A stretch of 64,000 nt of DNA, taken from NCBI GenBank assembly GCA_964034945.1, contig OZ035963.1, positions 868,001-932,000 on the forward strand. The letters are read 5' to 3'. The notes under the pieces were generated by a model. That model was not told the origin of the DNA, made no database searches, and saw only the letters and a program-made list of their open reading frames with translations. This stretch comes from Chrysopilus asiliformis (taxonomy: Eukaryota > Arthropoda > Insecta > Diptera > Rhagionidae). The stretch's first letter is position 1. Each line of letters opens with the position of its first letter. Below, piece by piece: positions 1 through 12,900 of the stretch. The position numbers were made by a program, and so were the translations under genes.

Positions 1-1979
1 AAAATTTAATTTGAAAATCGATTGGTATGCTAAACACCAATGAACATTTCAAAAGCGTGGAGGAATTTTAGGACAGCGAAAGGTTTCACAAGAATTCAGC
101 TTCTCATTTATTCTTACAGAATTATTAGCGTGATAACGCTATTTTAGGATTATTTTCGGAATGATGTCATGAAATGACGACAATGACTGAATCATTAGCA
201 CACCAAGACTCACATTGTATTTATTCGTAAAAGACACGCTATAATATTATACGGCCAGCACAAAGAGTCGAAACCGTCGTGAGTCCTGAGCTTTCAGCTA
301 GAACCACTGTTGAGTCGGGTCGATTGCTGTTAGCGCTTTTGGTCTTACGAAATGAAAGCAAACAAAAAAAAATCAATATCCTTGAAAAAGTAGGCTATGG
401 GAGTTTTGTGCTTGGTACTAAATGTCGCTAATAACACTCTGCCCATCAACCGCTCTTACCTTAAATCATTTCACGCAGATGAATTGGATTTTCTGGGACC
501 TTAACAGAATGTATAAGAATACGTGAAACATCTTTTTTTTTAAACATGTTCGGTTGGGAGTTTTCTTCTTAAACGCTTTAAGGTTTTATTTATTCGAAAT
601 CAAAGGGTATAATACGATTCGAATCAATATGTTAAATAGTAAACTTCACGGTTAACTGTCGAGGTAACAGCAATCAATATATTGAGCGAAGAAACTTGAA
701 TCAAAGTAATTATGTAATAAGGATGTTAAAACCTATCGACATGCAACTAATTTAGCGAAAACCTTGGCCATACCATACCATACCATATTTTGTGTATACA
801 TATATACAAATAGGTAATGTATGTTGTTCATAGGCATACTAGAATTTGATTTCCTGAAATGCGTAAAATTCAATCGATATTCGCCCCTTTGAAGTATTAC
901 GTCAATTTAATCGGTTTTATGGAATAATTACAGACAATTATTTTACACGAATGATTTCGTCAAAGTGACTACAAGTCAAAGGTATGAAAATTTGTAATCT
1001 GTCAAGGACTTTGCTATTGACAAAGTTATATGGCAGAAAATGTCAATTATTACCACACTGAATTTATTATAAAAGTTTAAACTTTTTTAACTTTGTTAGC
1101 ATAACTTTGTTAAATCCTATTTGGTCATTTGATATAAAAAGCCACACGATTTATACTTTTAGATCATGGGAAAAGTTTTTTTTTTCCCATAATACAAAGT
1201 TTTAGCCTTTATTAACCACTCCTAGTCAGTTCTTGATCGTTTGTGCAATTTTTATTTTAATTAAGTAAAGCTGTCTATACATTTTTATTGATCACCATAG
1301 AATATTGAATTGGAAATCAAGCTTCAGCTTCTTTGCTTTTTTCGTATTTCTATAATCCGACTTCGTTCTTGTACGTGCAAAGAATTGTAGATAACTTTTA
1401 GATAGGCCGTATTGAAGTATCCTTTTTTTGAATCTCAACTCTTCAAATGTCTTTATTCCTGTTTACCTTTCCGTTTAGGATCTGCGAAGACGTTTCATAT
1501 GATTGATGTTTTGACGTATTATTTGATACTTTTCGCTTTTTTCCGATTGACACTTTGAACTGTGAAATATTTTCTGTGAAATTCATAAAAATTCGAAGAT
1601 TGTCAGCAGATATTTTTTAAATATCTGTCTTTTTCCGCATGAATTTCTAGAAAATCTCACAAAGAAAAATAAATCTAAACTTTTTACGTGGATAATCTTG
1701 TTAAAAAATATGTGATTTGAATCCCACATAACTTTCTTATACGTGACGCTGTAACTTATTTCCGTCTCTAACTATTCGAAAAGTGTTAGTTTTCTGTATG
1801 GAATATGGAATCTTTCAGCTTTAAAAATAACCGTAAATCGAACAATATTTTGATAACGAAACTTTATCAAAACGATCTTCGATGTTTGGACAAAAACCGG
1901 TTTGCGAAATTGTCTGACTGTAGCTCAAGTTGTTATTGAGCAATTTTGTGGAGCATACAACCTTCCAGAGGAGCAATTT
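1..1979. other. AT-rich non-coding stretch
   Basis: No open frame here has coding character, splice-site support or a recognisable protein motif on either strand. The DNA is AT-rich with scattered T and A runs. It could be an intron of the receptor gene that starts further downstream, because the first exon of that gene is not identified, or intergenic sequence. Confidence 0.5.
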
Positions 1980-2150
1980 AACAGGCAGACTAACAGACAG
2001 ACTAACAGACAGACAAACAGACAGACTAACAGACAGACTAACAGACAGACTAACAGACAGACTGACAGACAGACTAACAGACAGACTAACAGACAGACTA
2101 ACAGACAGACTAATAGACAGACTAACAGACAGACAGAGAAACGAACATAC
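1980..2150. repeat. CAGACTAACAGA minisatellite
   Basis: About 14 tandem copies of a 12-bp unit of the form CAGACTAACAGA, with a few substitutions (CAGACAAACAGA, CAGACTGACAGA). The unit is open in several frames on both strands, so it gives artificial NRQT, SVSL or DRLT repeat proteins. These are not genes. Confidence 0.95.
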
Positions 2151-2389
2151 AGATAAACTAACAGAGAGAGAGGCATTTTTGTAAAACGGCTCGGAACGAC
2201 TCATGAGTACTGAAGAAATATTCCTTATTAGATCCCCAATCAAATCCTTAATTCAGCTAACTTTAGGCCTTCTATCTTCCCAAAACTTTTTGTTAACATA
2301 TTTTGTTAGAAACCTCATATGTTAGTCATAGCGTGCCAAGAAACAGGATAAACATAACAAAAGCTATAATTGCCAATCTGGCAATCATT

Positions 2390-2935
2390 GGAGACCCGTA
2401 TGGTGATATTCGTATCAAAATTCGAACAGTTGTACCAGAATTCCACTTTGAAGTCAAACTTTCCAATAAGATTTTTTTAAATTTATTCCAATCGGATTTT
2501 GATGTATGGGAGTTTTATGTAGAATCATATCCTGAATAACTTTCGCTCTTGGACTTTTTTGATAAAATGCACCGTTTTTGAGATATTCACAAAAAACGAT
2601 TTCGTTCGTATGGGGGGTACCCCCCCTAATAGTCCATTTTTGCCCATTAACGAACTTAGTCTCGCATTTTACGAAAAACGGATCTGTGCAAACTTTCAAG
2701 TCTCTAGCTCAATCCGTGCGCCCGCAATCCGCGCCACAGACAGACAGACAGACAGACGGACAGACGGACGGACAGACGGACGGACAGACGGACGGACATG
2801 CAAAAATTAAATATTTTTATCATTCTAATAAACACTGGTGTAATTCATTTTTTTGTGCGATGACGGGATATTGGCGTTACAAACGGTAAGGCAAAGTTAA
2901 TATACCCTTTGGTTTCACCATACGGGTATAAAAAT
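2390..2935 (+). repeat. Dispersed CAGA/CGGA-containing repeat, copy 1
   Basis: The right part carries a polymorphic-looking CAGACGGACGGA array, then ACTGGTGTAATTCATTT, GTTACAAACGGTAAGG and finally TTAATATACCC...GGGTATAAAAA. The stretch 2630-2710 plus 2830-2890 aligns by eye with 13340-13560, and the GTTACAAACGGTA end matches, in reverse orientation, a segment near 17035. Elements with such a (CAGA)n core and a TATACCC end are common in fly genomes. It has no protein of its own and is probably non-autonomous. The left border is uncertain. Confidence 0.65.
2736..2797. repeat. CAGA / CAGACGGACGGA microsatellite
   Basis: Tandem CAGA units run into CAGACGGACGGA units (about 60 bp) inside the dispersed repeat. 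Confidence 0.9.
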
Positions 2936-3719
2936 TAATTTTGACAAAACGGATCAATAGGGATTAAATTAGGGAGGTGTTCGAAAACGACTGATTGGGA
3001 TAATCCACTGAAACTTCGTTTTTGATCGTTTGAGTTAAAATGGGTTAAACAAAATCCGGAATTTAAATTATATGTCATTAATTCGAAAGCAAAACTCCAT
3101 TTACTTCATTTGTCATACCGTTTGTAACAAAGAGGTTTAATCTACAAACAAAAAATCACACTATAAGAAATTTTTTATAATCCTTTAGTGATATAAATAG
3201 ATCAGTTGTTAATTTTATGCTTCGTGCATAAAATGCAATTTGTTTCGGGTTTTTTCCGCTAAGATCTTCAAATAGAGGGGAATCTAAAAGGATATCTGTT
3301 TCTATTTCCTGCACTGCCGTAATTACCAGCATAAATGTTGTCTAAAAAGCTTTTCAAATGAAAGAGAGGTTTAATTATTAATTCCTTTTTGAAATTGGAA
3401 TGCTGTATTTCTTATTGAGTTTTTTTTAGTTCAAAATAACATAAACTTAGTTTGACCTGGCCTAGTTCGGAGAAAAATAACTTGGAGAGTTGAATTTATT
3501 CAATAAAATTTGAATAAAAATATAAATGTAACATTTTTTGTAAGGAATTTATTAAAATATGGTTAAATTTGCAGAAAAATAAAAAGATTTCGTGATTTTA
3601 TATATTTTACAAGGAGAAGATAGAAATTTTCGAGTTTGGGATGGTTTATCAATGAAAATTAAAGAAAACAAACCACAAAGTAGAATTTTTTTAGTTAAAA
3701 GTGAATCCCCATTCGCTAT

Positions 3720-3916
3720 GAAAACTTCTAGCTATAGTCTAGCTCTTACCCCTAATTTATTCACTAGGAGTTAAGCCGAGTTACTGAGTTAAGGGAGTTA
3801 GCTAACATTATTTTCCATGTTAAAGGTGAGTTAAGGGAGTTAAGGCGATTTAACTCCTAGTGAATAAATTGGCCGTTAAACTACTAGACCGAATGAGTTA
3901 AAGTTTTAAATAATTT
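3720..3916. mobile_element. Short foldback element with GAGTTAA motifs
   Basis: A perfect 21-bp inverted repeat lies at 3754-3774 and 3850-3870 (core TTCACTAGGAGTTAA). Weaker complementarity continues outward (TCTAG and AAAACTT at both ends). The centre repeats the word GAGTTAA / GGGAGTTA several times in both orientations. Size and structure fit a miniature inverted-repeat element; no target duplication could be fixed. Confidence 0.5.
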
Positions 3917-4387
3917 TTCTAAAGCAAACCAATTCAGAAGTTAGAGGTAAAAAATGTTGCAAATAATGTTTATCTTGCCAGAGCCGCAACGTTTTATCCT
4001 ACCCTCTAATTTTTGTTACTTATTTAGAGATTAAATTAAAAAATGTAAGAAAAATACTCCTACCGAATTAGTGAGTTGATAGAATAAAATGAGAAACTTT
4101 TTGATAAATTCAATCAACTCTCCTTTCGTTTTTATTTTATTTATTTTTTCTTCTCAAGTAAGAATCGATACCAATCACTCTCATTTCAAAATGTTGTCAT
4201 AAATTTTTTATTGCTTCCTTATATATTTGAGTGATTGTTGTTCATCCATATTCCAATTTTCTTATTTGCAGTATGTATTAAGGGCGTTCCTTTTTTTCAT
4301 ATAAATGGCATGTCTAACAATCTTGTATATCGGCTGTGTATCTTTTCGTATAAAAAAAAACCAACTTATATATTGTATATATAATCT

Positions 4388-4448
4388 TCAGTTTCTTTTT
4401 GTTAATAATATATATATATATAACCAATTATTAACAAAAAGAAACTGA
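4388..4448. repeat. 22-bp perfect inverted repeat with (TA)n loop
   Basis: Arms at 4388-4409 and 4427-4448 are exact reverse complements (TCAGTTTCTTTTTG... against ...CAAAAAGAAACTGA). The 17-bp loop is mainly TA repeats. It lies in otherwise featureless AT-rich DNA. Confidence 0.8.
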
Positions 4449-7400
4449 GGAAGTGAATCATTTTGGCAAACAAGTTAATTCATCATTTTCTATGTCAAAT
4501 AATCATATACTCTTGTGTTTTCTCTTTCTTTTGGATAGTTTCAACGTCTTGTCAGAATAGTTTAGTGGCCCTTTTAATCACTATATATATACGAATGCCC
4601 TGAAAACGTTAAAAATAGATTGAAATATTTATGATGGTGATAAATGGGGATCATTTTTTACTTGGCAGAAAAAATTTAATTATTATCTCAACTAAATTCG
4701 TTTTAAGTACCTACCCTTCGAAAAATCTTATAAATTATTCATTATTGGAAATTTTTAATATTTGAAATATTTTTCCTTTTTTTTTGTTGCAAAAACTCGA
4801 TTAAAATCCTTTATTATTTCACAAATTTTGCGTGATTGAGAGATTAAATACTCCTTTATTGCTAAACGCTTTTTCCATTTTCTTCATCCGTTAAAAAATA
4901 TTATAAATTATTCATGATTGTTACGATTGAAAGAAATTATTAATTGGAAATTCAGAGTTGAACTCAGCCCAAAAAGTACCGTTAAATTTTGTCGTGAGAT
5001 TACCTAACTTTTTGTAAGATTCTTTTAACCGGAAATAATCTGTTTGACTTCTTTTATATACACAAACAATATATTTTTGGTAAACTTTACCTCTTAAATC
5101 CCATTTTTTGCCCCCTTTCTATTTTTTTTTTATTTCTGTAATCTACTGAGCCCCACAAATTTCCGTACGTATAGTTAAAACGGCCAAACTGAGTTAACAA
5201 AATTTCTGTATCGGTGAAATGTTAGATGCTATTTTTTTATTATATTTTTTCTTAGTCAGAAGTTCTGAACTTTATTTGTATTCAATCCGGAAGAACATCC
5301 GGAAAGACGATAATATAAAATTGGAAAATCGTATTAACAAACTTACTCTCTGTGTTGTAACATTAAACTTTGTAACTGCCGTTTTCATATGGGGAAGTAA
5401 AATGTGCTGGAAAACATATTTCAGGACTCTGTTTTATCATCACCGTATTGGTTGTTGGAAGTTTACTTTTGTTAGTTTGCTTACTGGTAATAAATAGATA
5501 ACAGAAAATATGCGAAGGTACACTAAATACGCAAGTTCGATATTTGAAAAAAAAAAATCTTAGGAAAGTATTTTTCTGCGTTAATACAAGAAGCCCGTAT
5601 GCAACAGCGGTAGCAGGAATTATATGGCGCCTGAACGGCTATGCAAATTTGCAACTCCTTATTCGATTAGGTATAAACTTCTTCATCAAAAATGTCAGGA
5701 AAATCAAGTCTCCACGGAACACGTTAATTACAAGGTGAAAATTTTAGACGAATGTGTAAAGATCAAGAAAAGTTTAAAAACATTAGAAAAGGGGTAAAAA
5801 ATTCTTTGTTTGGCTCAAAAGAACATTCCGTGATTTGTGGAAAATTTTCCATTTTGACTTCTTTCAAGGCAAATCTCCAGATTAATCGGTCGAGTGATTT
5901 GCGAGTTAAAGCTTTTTAGAGTGAGTAAGGCTGGATATCACTTTTGAGTAACATTCTCACTTATCACTTTTGAGTAACGTTTTTGCTGGAATTTACTTTA
6001 AAGGTATCAGAAATTTTTGGCTTATATTTATTGAGGGATAGCGACCAAGAGAAAGAAGAAAAATTTGTCAAATATTATGTATTTTTCTTGCCAGGAGCAG
6101 AACTTTTCACCCTCCCGTCGTGTCGTGGATCTTTTTAAAGATTCAATTGAGTTTTTAACTCTTTGTGATTGAAAAATTGAAGTTCATTGAATTGGATTTT
6201 GATGTTGTTTTTAAAATAAGTCGATACCATAACAACTTTGTCACTCTTTTACAAGTTTACAACTAACAACAGTTTTGATTTAGCGATATCAAAGTAACAT
6301 ACAGCAGCATTCAATATGTCTTTTAGCATCTAACCTTTGTCACAACATTCCATTGAATTAGACATGACTATAATATACTAACACATTTGTTATCTAGTTT
6401 TTAAGATAAATGTTTTATTAACCCTACGCTACACGCAAGTAAGAGTACATATAGTCGTAAAATGTGCAATTCGTGATCCCAGTCCTTACCCCCATGGGAT
6501 GTCTATACTTACAAGTAAAGGTTTTTTTTTAGAAACTTCTATTTATTGGAATGCAATAAATATTTTATCCCCTTCTGGTATTTTTATAGCTGCACTACTT
6601 CACTTCTCGGGGACATGTCTTTCAAGTCCTTTGTTCTGTTTTTCATTGTGTCCTCTCTTGCGCCAAGTTTAACAAATTGCCGGAAAGCTCCGGGTCATGA
6701 AAAACTCATAGCATCTAAAGGATCAATATTCGGTTTCTTTTTTTTGTTTTCCAATAGCCACAAGAGTCCTACTTTCCCTTTAGTTCGCATGACTTCACTT
6801 TTCACTTAATTCTAGAAGCAAAAAGTAATCAATTTTACAGATTTGACGTTGCATTAACTGTCTATGAGATATTCTGAGAACATTTCTTTCGTACGTGACC
6901 ATATTTGATAAAGGTTCACTTATATTTTTCTACACATGTTGGACATATACTAAATGTTAGACAGAAATTTCGATTCACGCCCGAATTTTTTTTTTATTTT
7001 TCCTAAATGTACCACATTTTACCATTTCTACAAAACAAAAATCATTAAGAGTAACATTAATATTCCATTGAGATGTATTACCAGTTTTCTCAATTAAAAC
7101 TTCCCACTTTAAAGTCTTTATTTATTTAACACAACAAAAGGGCACACAAATATTCAAGGCTGATATAAATAAAATGGTAAGAATCTTGTTCTGACTATTT
7201 CTGATTTTTTAGAATACATCCTATTAAGTATTTCATGAATGCCATTTGACGATTGTTTTTTTAAACACTTGCCCAGTTTGGGGCTTTTTGTTTTCTCGCA
7301 TGAAGGGATTTTGAGGTCAATGGAGGGTTTTTTTGCGACATTTCGGATTTCCGCTATTTTTTTTTTTACAATTTTTCATACACTCCTTAAAGTTGACTAT

Positions 7401-7724
7401 AATAAATCGTTTGGGTTGGGCTGGACTTTTGATTAATCGTTTTGATGCCAAGGAATCGTTTTGCTAGTGATTTGTGTCTGACAGAGATTTTTCCCTTTTT
7501 TTCATTATTGTCTCGGTTTGTTGTTGGTGAGTTTAGTTTTTCACACAATAATAAACAGAAATGTTTCAGAAGGGAGGATTTTAGATCAATTTTTTAGAAA
7601 CCTTTAAAATATATATCTAAGACTATATATATATATCTAAAATATACATCTAATATATATCTAAGATTAAATTGCTATTTACTATTTACACCCCGTGGCA
7701 GGTATGGGGTATATTAAATTTAAT
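4449..7724. other. Non-coding stretch, no gene seen
   Basis: AT-rich DNA without supported exons. The open frames of 60-92 codons here have random composition and no splice or start context. A small direct repeat (ATCACTTTTGAGTAAC) occurs twice near 5937-5978. Confidence 0.5.
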
Positions 7725-7816
7725 GTGCTATACATAAAATATTTTACCTCCGCATATTTTTTTCGATGGCGGATCTCCCCCCTCCCCTAAATGTGTGGCG
7801 TAATTTTTAGGACAGA
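7725..7816. mobile_element. Short TIR element, family 'TCCATAAAA', copy a
   Basis: The left end reads GCTATACATAAAATATTTTACC and the right end GTGTGGCGTAATTTTTAGGACAG, an imperfect inverted pair around a C-rich centre. The same plan recurs at 12591, 26621, 28378 and 28876. This is the most diverged of the five copies. Confidence 0.5.
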
Positions 7817-8760
7817 AGAAACCGCATTATAAATGGACCAGTTTCTTGAAATTTTCTCAAAAAAGAGGGTTTGTAAATTATTTAACATAAGTTTCACATG
7901 CACTAAATTTCAATTGAAAAAATATTTAAAAAAATCCAATTTCGATCGAAATCGAATTTGAAGTTTTTTGATTGCCTTTTAGCAACAATTGGTTTTTTAT
8001 AACCTTTTGTCCCAAAAACAAAATTGTTATTCAACTAAAATCTTGTAGTATCAATTACAATTCGCTTAAACTAAAATCGAAAACATAAAACGAAGCCTAA
8101 AGGTGTAGAAAAACTATCAGAAAAGCAATTTTGAGAGATGTAGGGGTATTACGACAGCAACGAGAATTTTTGATGTTTTTGCACGCTATGGCTGTTATAT
8201 CAAAACTTTGAAACATGGGTTGACTGGTGAAATAAGTTCAGCATTCAACTTGACGGTTCAGTTATGATGTATATTTTCGTAACTGAAGTCAAAACAAAAA
8301 GGACTTCTTAAACATGGTTTGGTAGTAGATATCGAAATCAGCATGAGGCATAAATGGATTTTTTTTTATGATTTTTTAGTCCCTGGACGGGACTTTATCG
8401 TTCGTCCAGTTGGGAAATTCAGGATATTTTTGTTGACATATACGGTTACCTGAAAAAAAAAACGCAAAAGAAATCGATTTTTACCTTTCCTGGCTAAGGA
8501 GCTCAAAATATGTACATATACCTAATTCCACGTGTAGCACCGTAAAATTTATACCGACCAATACACAAATGTGAATGTGTATATAATATACATATGTATA
8601 TTTAGGTATGGGAGGTCATAGCTATAACTTGAAAAATTATGTTTCCTATTTTCTGGCAGCCAAGGTGGCGATAAGCCTACACAAGCTAAAGGAATGCCAA
8701 GAAAACCATAGTGTCGAGCCAGAAAGCAATGTGTTCTTGGCACGGCACGAAGATCATATA

Positions 8761-8881
8761 ACAAGAAGGGCCCAAGAAGCCAAAAAGGAACAAATCTGAC
8801 AACGGAGAAAACCCTACACGTACGGCAGTTGTGTTCTTACTAATGGTCCTGGCCGTAGTCGTTGGGAGTGGAAGCTTTATC
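8761..8881 (+). other. Candidate relict or upstream exon with hydrophobic segment
   Basis: An island of balanced base composition in AT-rich DNA. One frame, open from 8762 to the stop at 8882, encodes a basic stretch (GPKKPKRNKSDNGENP) followed by a strongly hydrophobic run (AVVFLLMVLAVVVG), like a signal anchor or late signal peptide. No in-frame ATG precedes it. The only donor with the phase needed to reach the exon at 9988 is a weak GTGGAA near 8866. It could be a missed 5' exon of the receptor gene, a decayed exon, or chance. Confidence 0.2.
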
Positions 8882-9735
8882 CTATAAAGTGCTTGTAGAT
8901 GGCCGTCTGTTCATCCTTACTACATATTCGTTATGCAATGTTTAGGAATCTTATCCCATCCCGTTTCTTCTTGTTTTCTTCGGCGTCGTTTTCTCGGTTT
9001 TGCCAAACAGTGTATATGCGAATAAAAGTCAAAGTTCGTTGTCGCTCTTAGAGCATTTATTAAATACTCATACATTTTCCTCCATCCTTAATCCCTATGG
9101 GGAAACATTTTTTTCGGTTCGTATTAAAGATTTTCCTTGGAATTCTGCCCTAATGTCATAGGATGTGGATATTGTAAGTTTTCAATTTGCTATAAATTTC
9201 CTATGCGATTAATTTGTATACAAACTGGAATTGTCGCTTTATTGACTAAATCAAGCTATTAGGATTTTAGTAGATATGTGAATGCGAGTTAATTTTAAAT
9301 AAGTAAAATAGATACTACTAGATTTTGTACTTGATTTTCGAGCGTACTTTTGTCTGACAAATGTGGAAAAAACACAGTGGCATGTGATTCAATATTCCCA
9401 AAACGCAGTTAGTGTTTTTGAATATTTGTTTTAACTGAAATTTAGTGTATGGAAAAATTATCATATTTTGAACAATTTTGATTTTTTCAACTCGCGATAA
9501 ACGAATCTTTACATTTGAACATGTTTTACATTTGAATATGTACAGAATCGAACAGAAAAAATCTTCATAAGTTCTGATACAGAATAAGTTCTGAAAATAA
9601 GTTTGTGCAATATATGTATTCTGTAACAGAGATTCCGACCAAATCGGCAAATGTAAATGATCCGTTAAATTTGACTGCGTCGTACAGTTATGTAAAATCA
9701 GATTTCAAAAAAATATGGCTATTTTCGGAAAAACA

Positions 9736-9814
9736 ACAAATTCCGCATTACAACTCACCTCCGTTATAAAAATTTCCTTTTTATAACGGAGGTGAGTTGT
9801 AATGCGGAATTTGT
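9736..9814. repeat. Perfect 37-bp hairpin
   Basis: Arms 9736-9772 and 9778-9814 are exact reverse complements over 37 bp with a 5-base loop (TTTCC). The stem includes CTCACCTCCGTTATAAAAA. It ends about 170 bp upstream of the first identified exon of the receptor gene, so it probably lies in its intron. Confidence 0.9.
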
Positions 9815-9987
9815 AAAGAAAATTATTTGTGGTCGTTGTTTCAATCCTCACTATCTTAAACTTAAGTTCAAAAAAAAGTTTCGTTCAACTGTTATTGAGT
9901 TTTGCAATTGTTTTCAATGCCGGTTTTGTAGAATTTACCGAAATTGACAGCCTTTTTTAAAAAAAAAAACTTTTTTTTTCTTTACAG

Positions 9988-12900
9988 TTAATGTGATGTC
10001 CTCCATTCCAATGAAAATTCAGGACTTTTTCGTTCAATCTTTAAGCGGTAACAGCCCAAGAGGTTCTTTTATAAGAAATACTAATGGAAAAAACCTGTCA
10101 GCGGAATGGCTGCGGACACCATTTGCTAGCAAAAACATTAACTCAAATGAGGATACTTCCCTTGATCAGCCGCCATCGAATTCTTGGGAGGAGGACTATA
10201 GCGAAAATATTATACATCATCAGCTGCAGAATCATTGGTCGAAAATAGATGGCTTATTTCCGAAGATAGTAAAGTCTGCCAGCCGAAGGGGAGACACGGA
10301 TTGTTTGGAAAACACATGGCATGGAAATTTTTCTGGAGAAACGAAAGTTACGTCCAATTGGATCGTGAATGAATACTGCGAAGAAGATGGTGAAGTTGTT
10401 TTTATGTAGGTTTTTCTTTTTTTTCCATACTAGATGCTGTTTAATTAAAAGTAGTTATTAATGGGATCAAATCACAAAATGATTGCTTTGTTTGTGTTTC
10501 TAACAGGATATTTTATCGCTTAGCTGGTAATAATAGTGGTAGCAATGAGGATAGTATAACAGTTGCAGAATCAAATGAAGCGAATTTTAGCCACCATGAT
10601 TACAGGAACAACGAGAGCCGTAATGTTGGCAATAAAATTTTTAAGAAAGTAATATCGCTAAAACTGAATAAGGGTTAGTATAATACATATGTCGATTACT
10701 GGAGCAACTATACTTATTTTTAGAGCATCTGTTAAAAGCATTTCTTTGCTAATGTTTTTAAATTCCCTTTATAGAGTGCCATTTAAAATTACATCACACC
10801 TCGGGTTCTCTCGATTATACATCACTTCCACTCTACAGTGTTGATTGCGTTGTACACTTTCCGTCCCGACAACTCAAGCTGCATCAACAATATTATCACG
10901 AAAATAACCATCAACGTGGACGTTACCAGCAGCAGCATCTGCAGGAAGAGGAAACGGAAAAGCAGGGCGGAAAGACGCAGGAACATCATAATCTGTATCC
11001 GCCGCATTTGCGAGAAAATGTGGATGAAAATGACGTGAAGAGACAGAATCCGAATCAGGATCGAATGGAATGGGAACAGAAGGCTTCGTTACAACAGCAG
11101 CAGCAGCGTTATCAGCGACGGCAACATCCACCTGGTCTGTTAATCCAATTAACGCGGCTAAATGTCCCCTGCGATAGTGGCGGTTTCATTCGTTTCTCCA
11201 ACGGTTCAACACTGTGCGGTAAATTAGAGGAATTAACCGATAGTGAACGGACGTATCATTTTACAATTCATAGAAATACAAGCGTCACGATACATAAAAA
11301 TCCAATGTTTAGTTTACATTATCAATTAGTCGATTATTGTTACAATATGACATTAAGTGACCGTAATGGGTCGTTCTTTTTACAAACAGTCCATGGTGAT
11401 ACGCTACAATGTTATTTTCGAATTCATTTACCATTCGGCAATCGAGTTGAATTAACATTAGTTACAAATAACATAAGTGACTTGCACCAAAGTGATAATA
11501 GTAATAATAATAATAAAAATTCAGACGACGAAAAGACCTACGAAAATCTAGATATTAGTTATATGGCACACATAAATATAAGTTTAAGTAATAGTAACAG
11601 TTACAGTTACATAAATAATACAATTACAAATGCAAATACCGGTAGTAAAAGCATTAGCCATAGCAATAGCAAAAACGATAATAATAATAATAATAATAAT
11701 AACAATGTTGGGGTGAATCGAGATAGCAGTGGGGCATTCATCGGTTTAAGGGAAAGTGATTCGGATAGTGGGGCTAGTAAAAAATGTGACGGACTCCTTG
11801 TACGAATTTATGATACGAAATTATTTAAATGGTCTTATTGCATACGTGACCGAAGTGATGTGAAGAAATTCTCATTGATATCACAAAGTAATACTTTAGT
11901 CTTATATGTCGCAAAATCGACGTCATCGAATTTGCCGAAAACGCAAACTGAAATGGGATCATCATCGATTCCACAGCAATCATCTGAACAAGTGCCAAAT
12001 GGGAAACTTGGCCAGTCAAATATGGATGAGATAAATATGATCGAGGACGATCAAGAATCAACAGTTTTTTTCTCCTATAGTGCTCGACCAATACCGGAAA
12101 TTATTTCAGAATGCGCCTTTGGGTGGGTGGCAATTCAACAGTTTTGCGTTAAATCTGTTGAGACAGCCTTATCTTGGCATCAAGCGGAGCAACAGTGCGC
12201 GAACTATGGAGGACATTTAGCATCCATTCGATCGGAAATTGAACAAACAACAATTGATCAACTACTACTAAATAGGTAAGTTTATCATAGTTTACTAGAT
12301 ATTAGGTATTTCCACTTACCGCTAGAAGCATTGTTCGATTAACGACTTTTTCAATTTACGACACACAATCAGCACACTCCCGTCGAAAATTTAAGGATCT
12401 TTCTTTTGAATAAAAAAAAAACTCTTAAGTTTTCTCGTTGAAAATGAATTTGTAAAGTTTTAAAAACAAAATTTTATGACCTAAATAGCAGTACCTTAAA
12501 AAATGAGGTTTAGTTCAAACGCAATCTTAAAATTTCATAAAATGCGGGTAATTTAAACACACTGAAATTAGGATTGTTTTTTGTCCAAAGAGTGTCCATA
12601 AAACACGTCATTTGAATCTTAGGCTCTTCTGACCCCCCCCCCATTTCTTCAGCTTTTAACTCTTCACCTGTTCTACTGCCTCAGACTTTCTCCCCCAAAA
12701 TGTATGACGTATTTTATGGACAGCCCCTAAGGAAGATAATTTTCCATAAAGCAAATGTTTTTAAGGAACCTAACAAGTTTTCCGAGGGTTACCTGGTAAT
12801 TCATAAAAATAAGTTAAATATGCGTAATTTGCCAACACTCGTGCTAGCACTTCTTATGGCTGTATGTTTTTTATTCAGTCAGTCTTGCGAAACTCCATTT

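Noticed and set aside
1821..2243. Open frames of 83-140 codons on both strands coding repeats such as SVSL, VCLL, NRQT and DRLT
   Set aside because: They are by-products of the 12-bp minisatellite, open in many frames. No start, splice or family support.
5219..5497. 92-codon frame with hydrophobic start
   Set aside because: No motif, no promoter or splice context, composition as in the flanking non-coding DNA.
6618..6809. Frame starting MSFKSFVLFFIVSSLAPS, like a signal peptide, considered as first exon of the receptor
   Set aside because: No splice donor follows the hydrophobic part, and the downstream frame is random and ends in a stop. AT-rich DNA easily gives Phe/Leu-rich runs.
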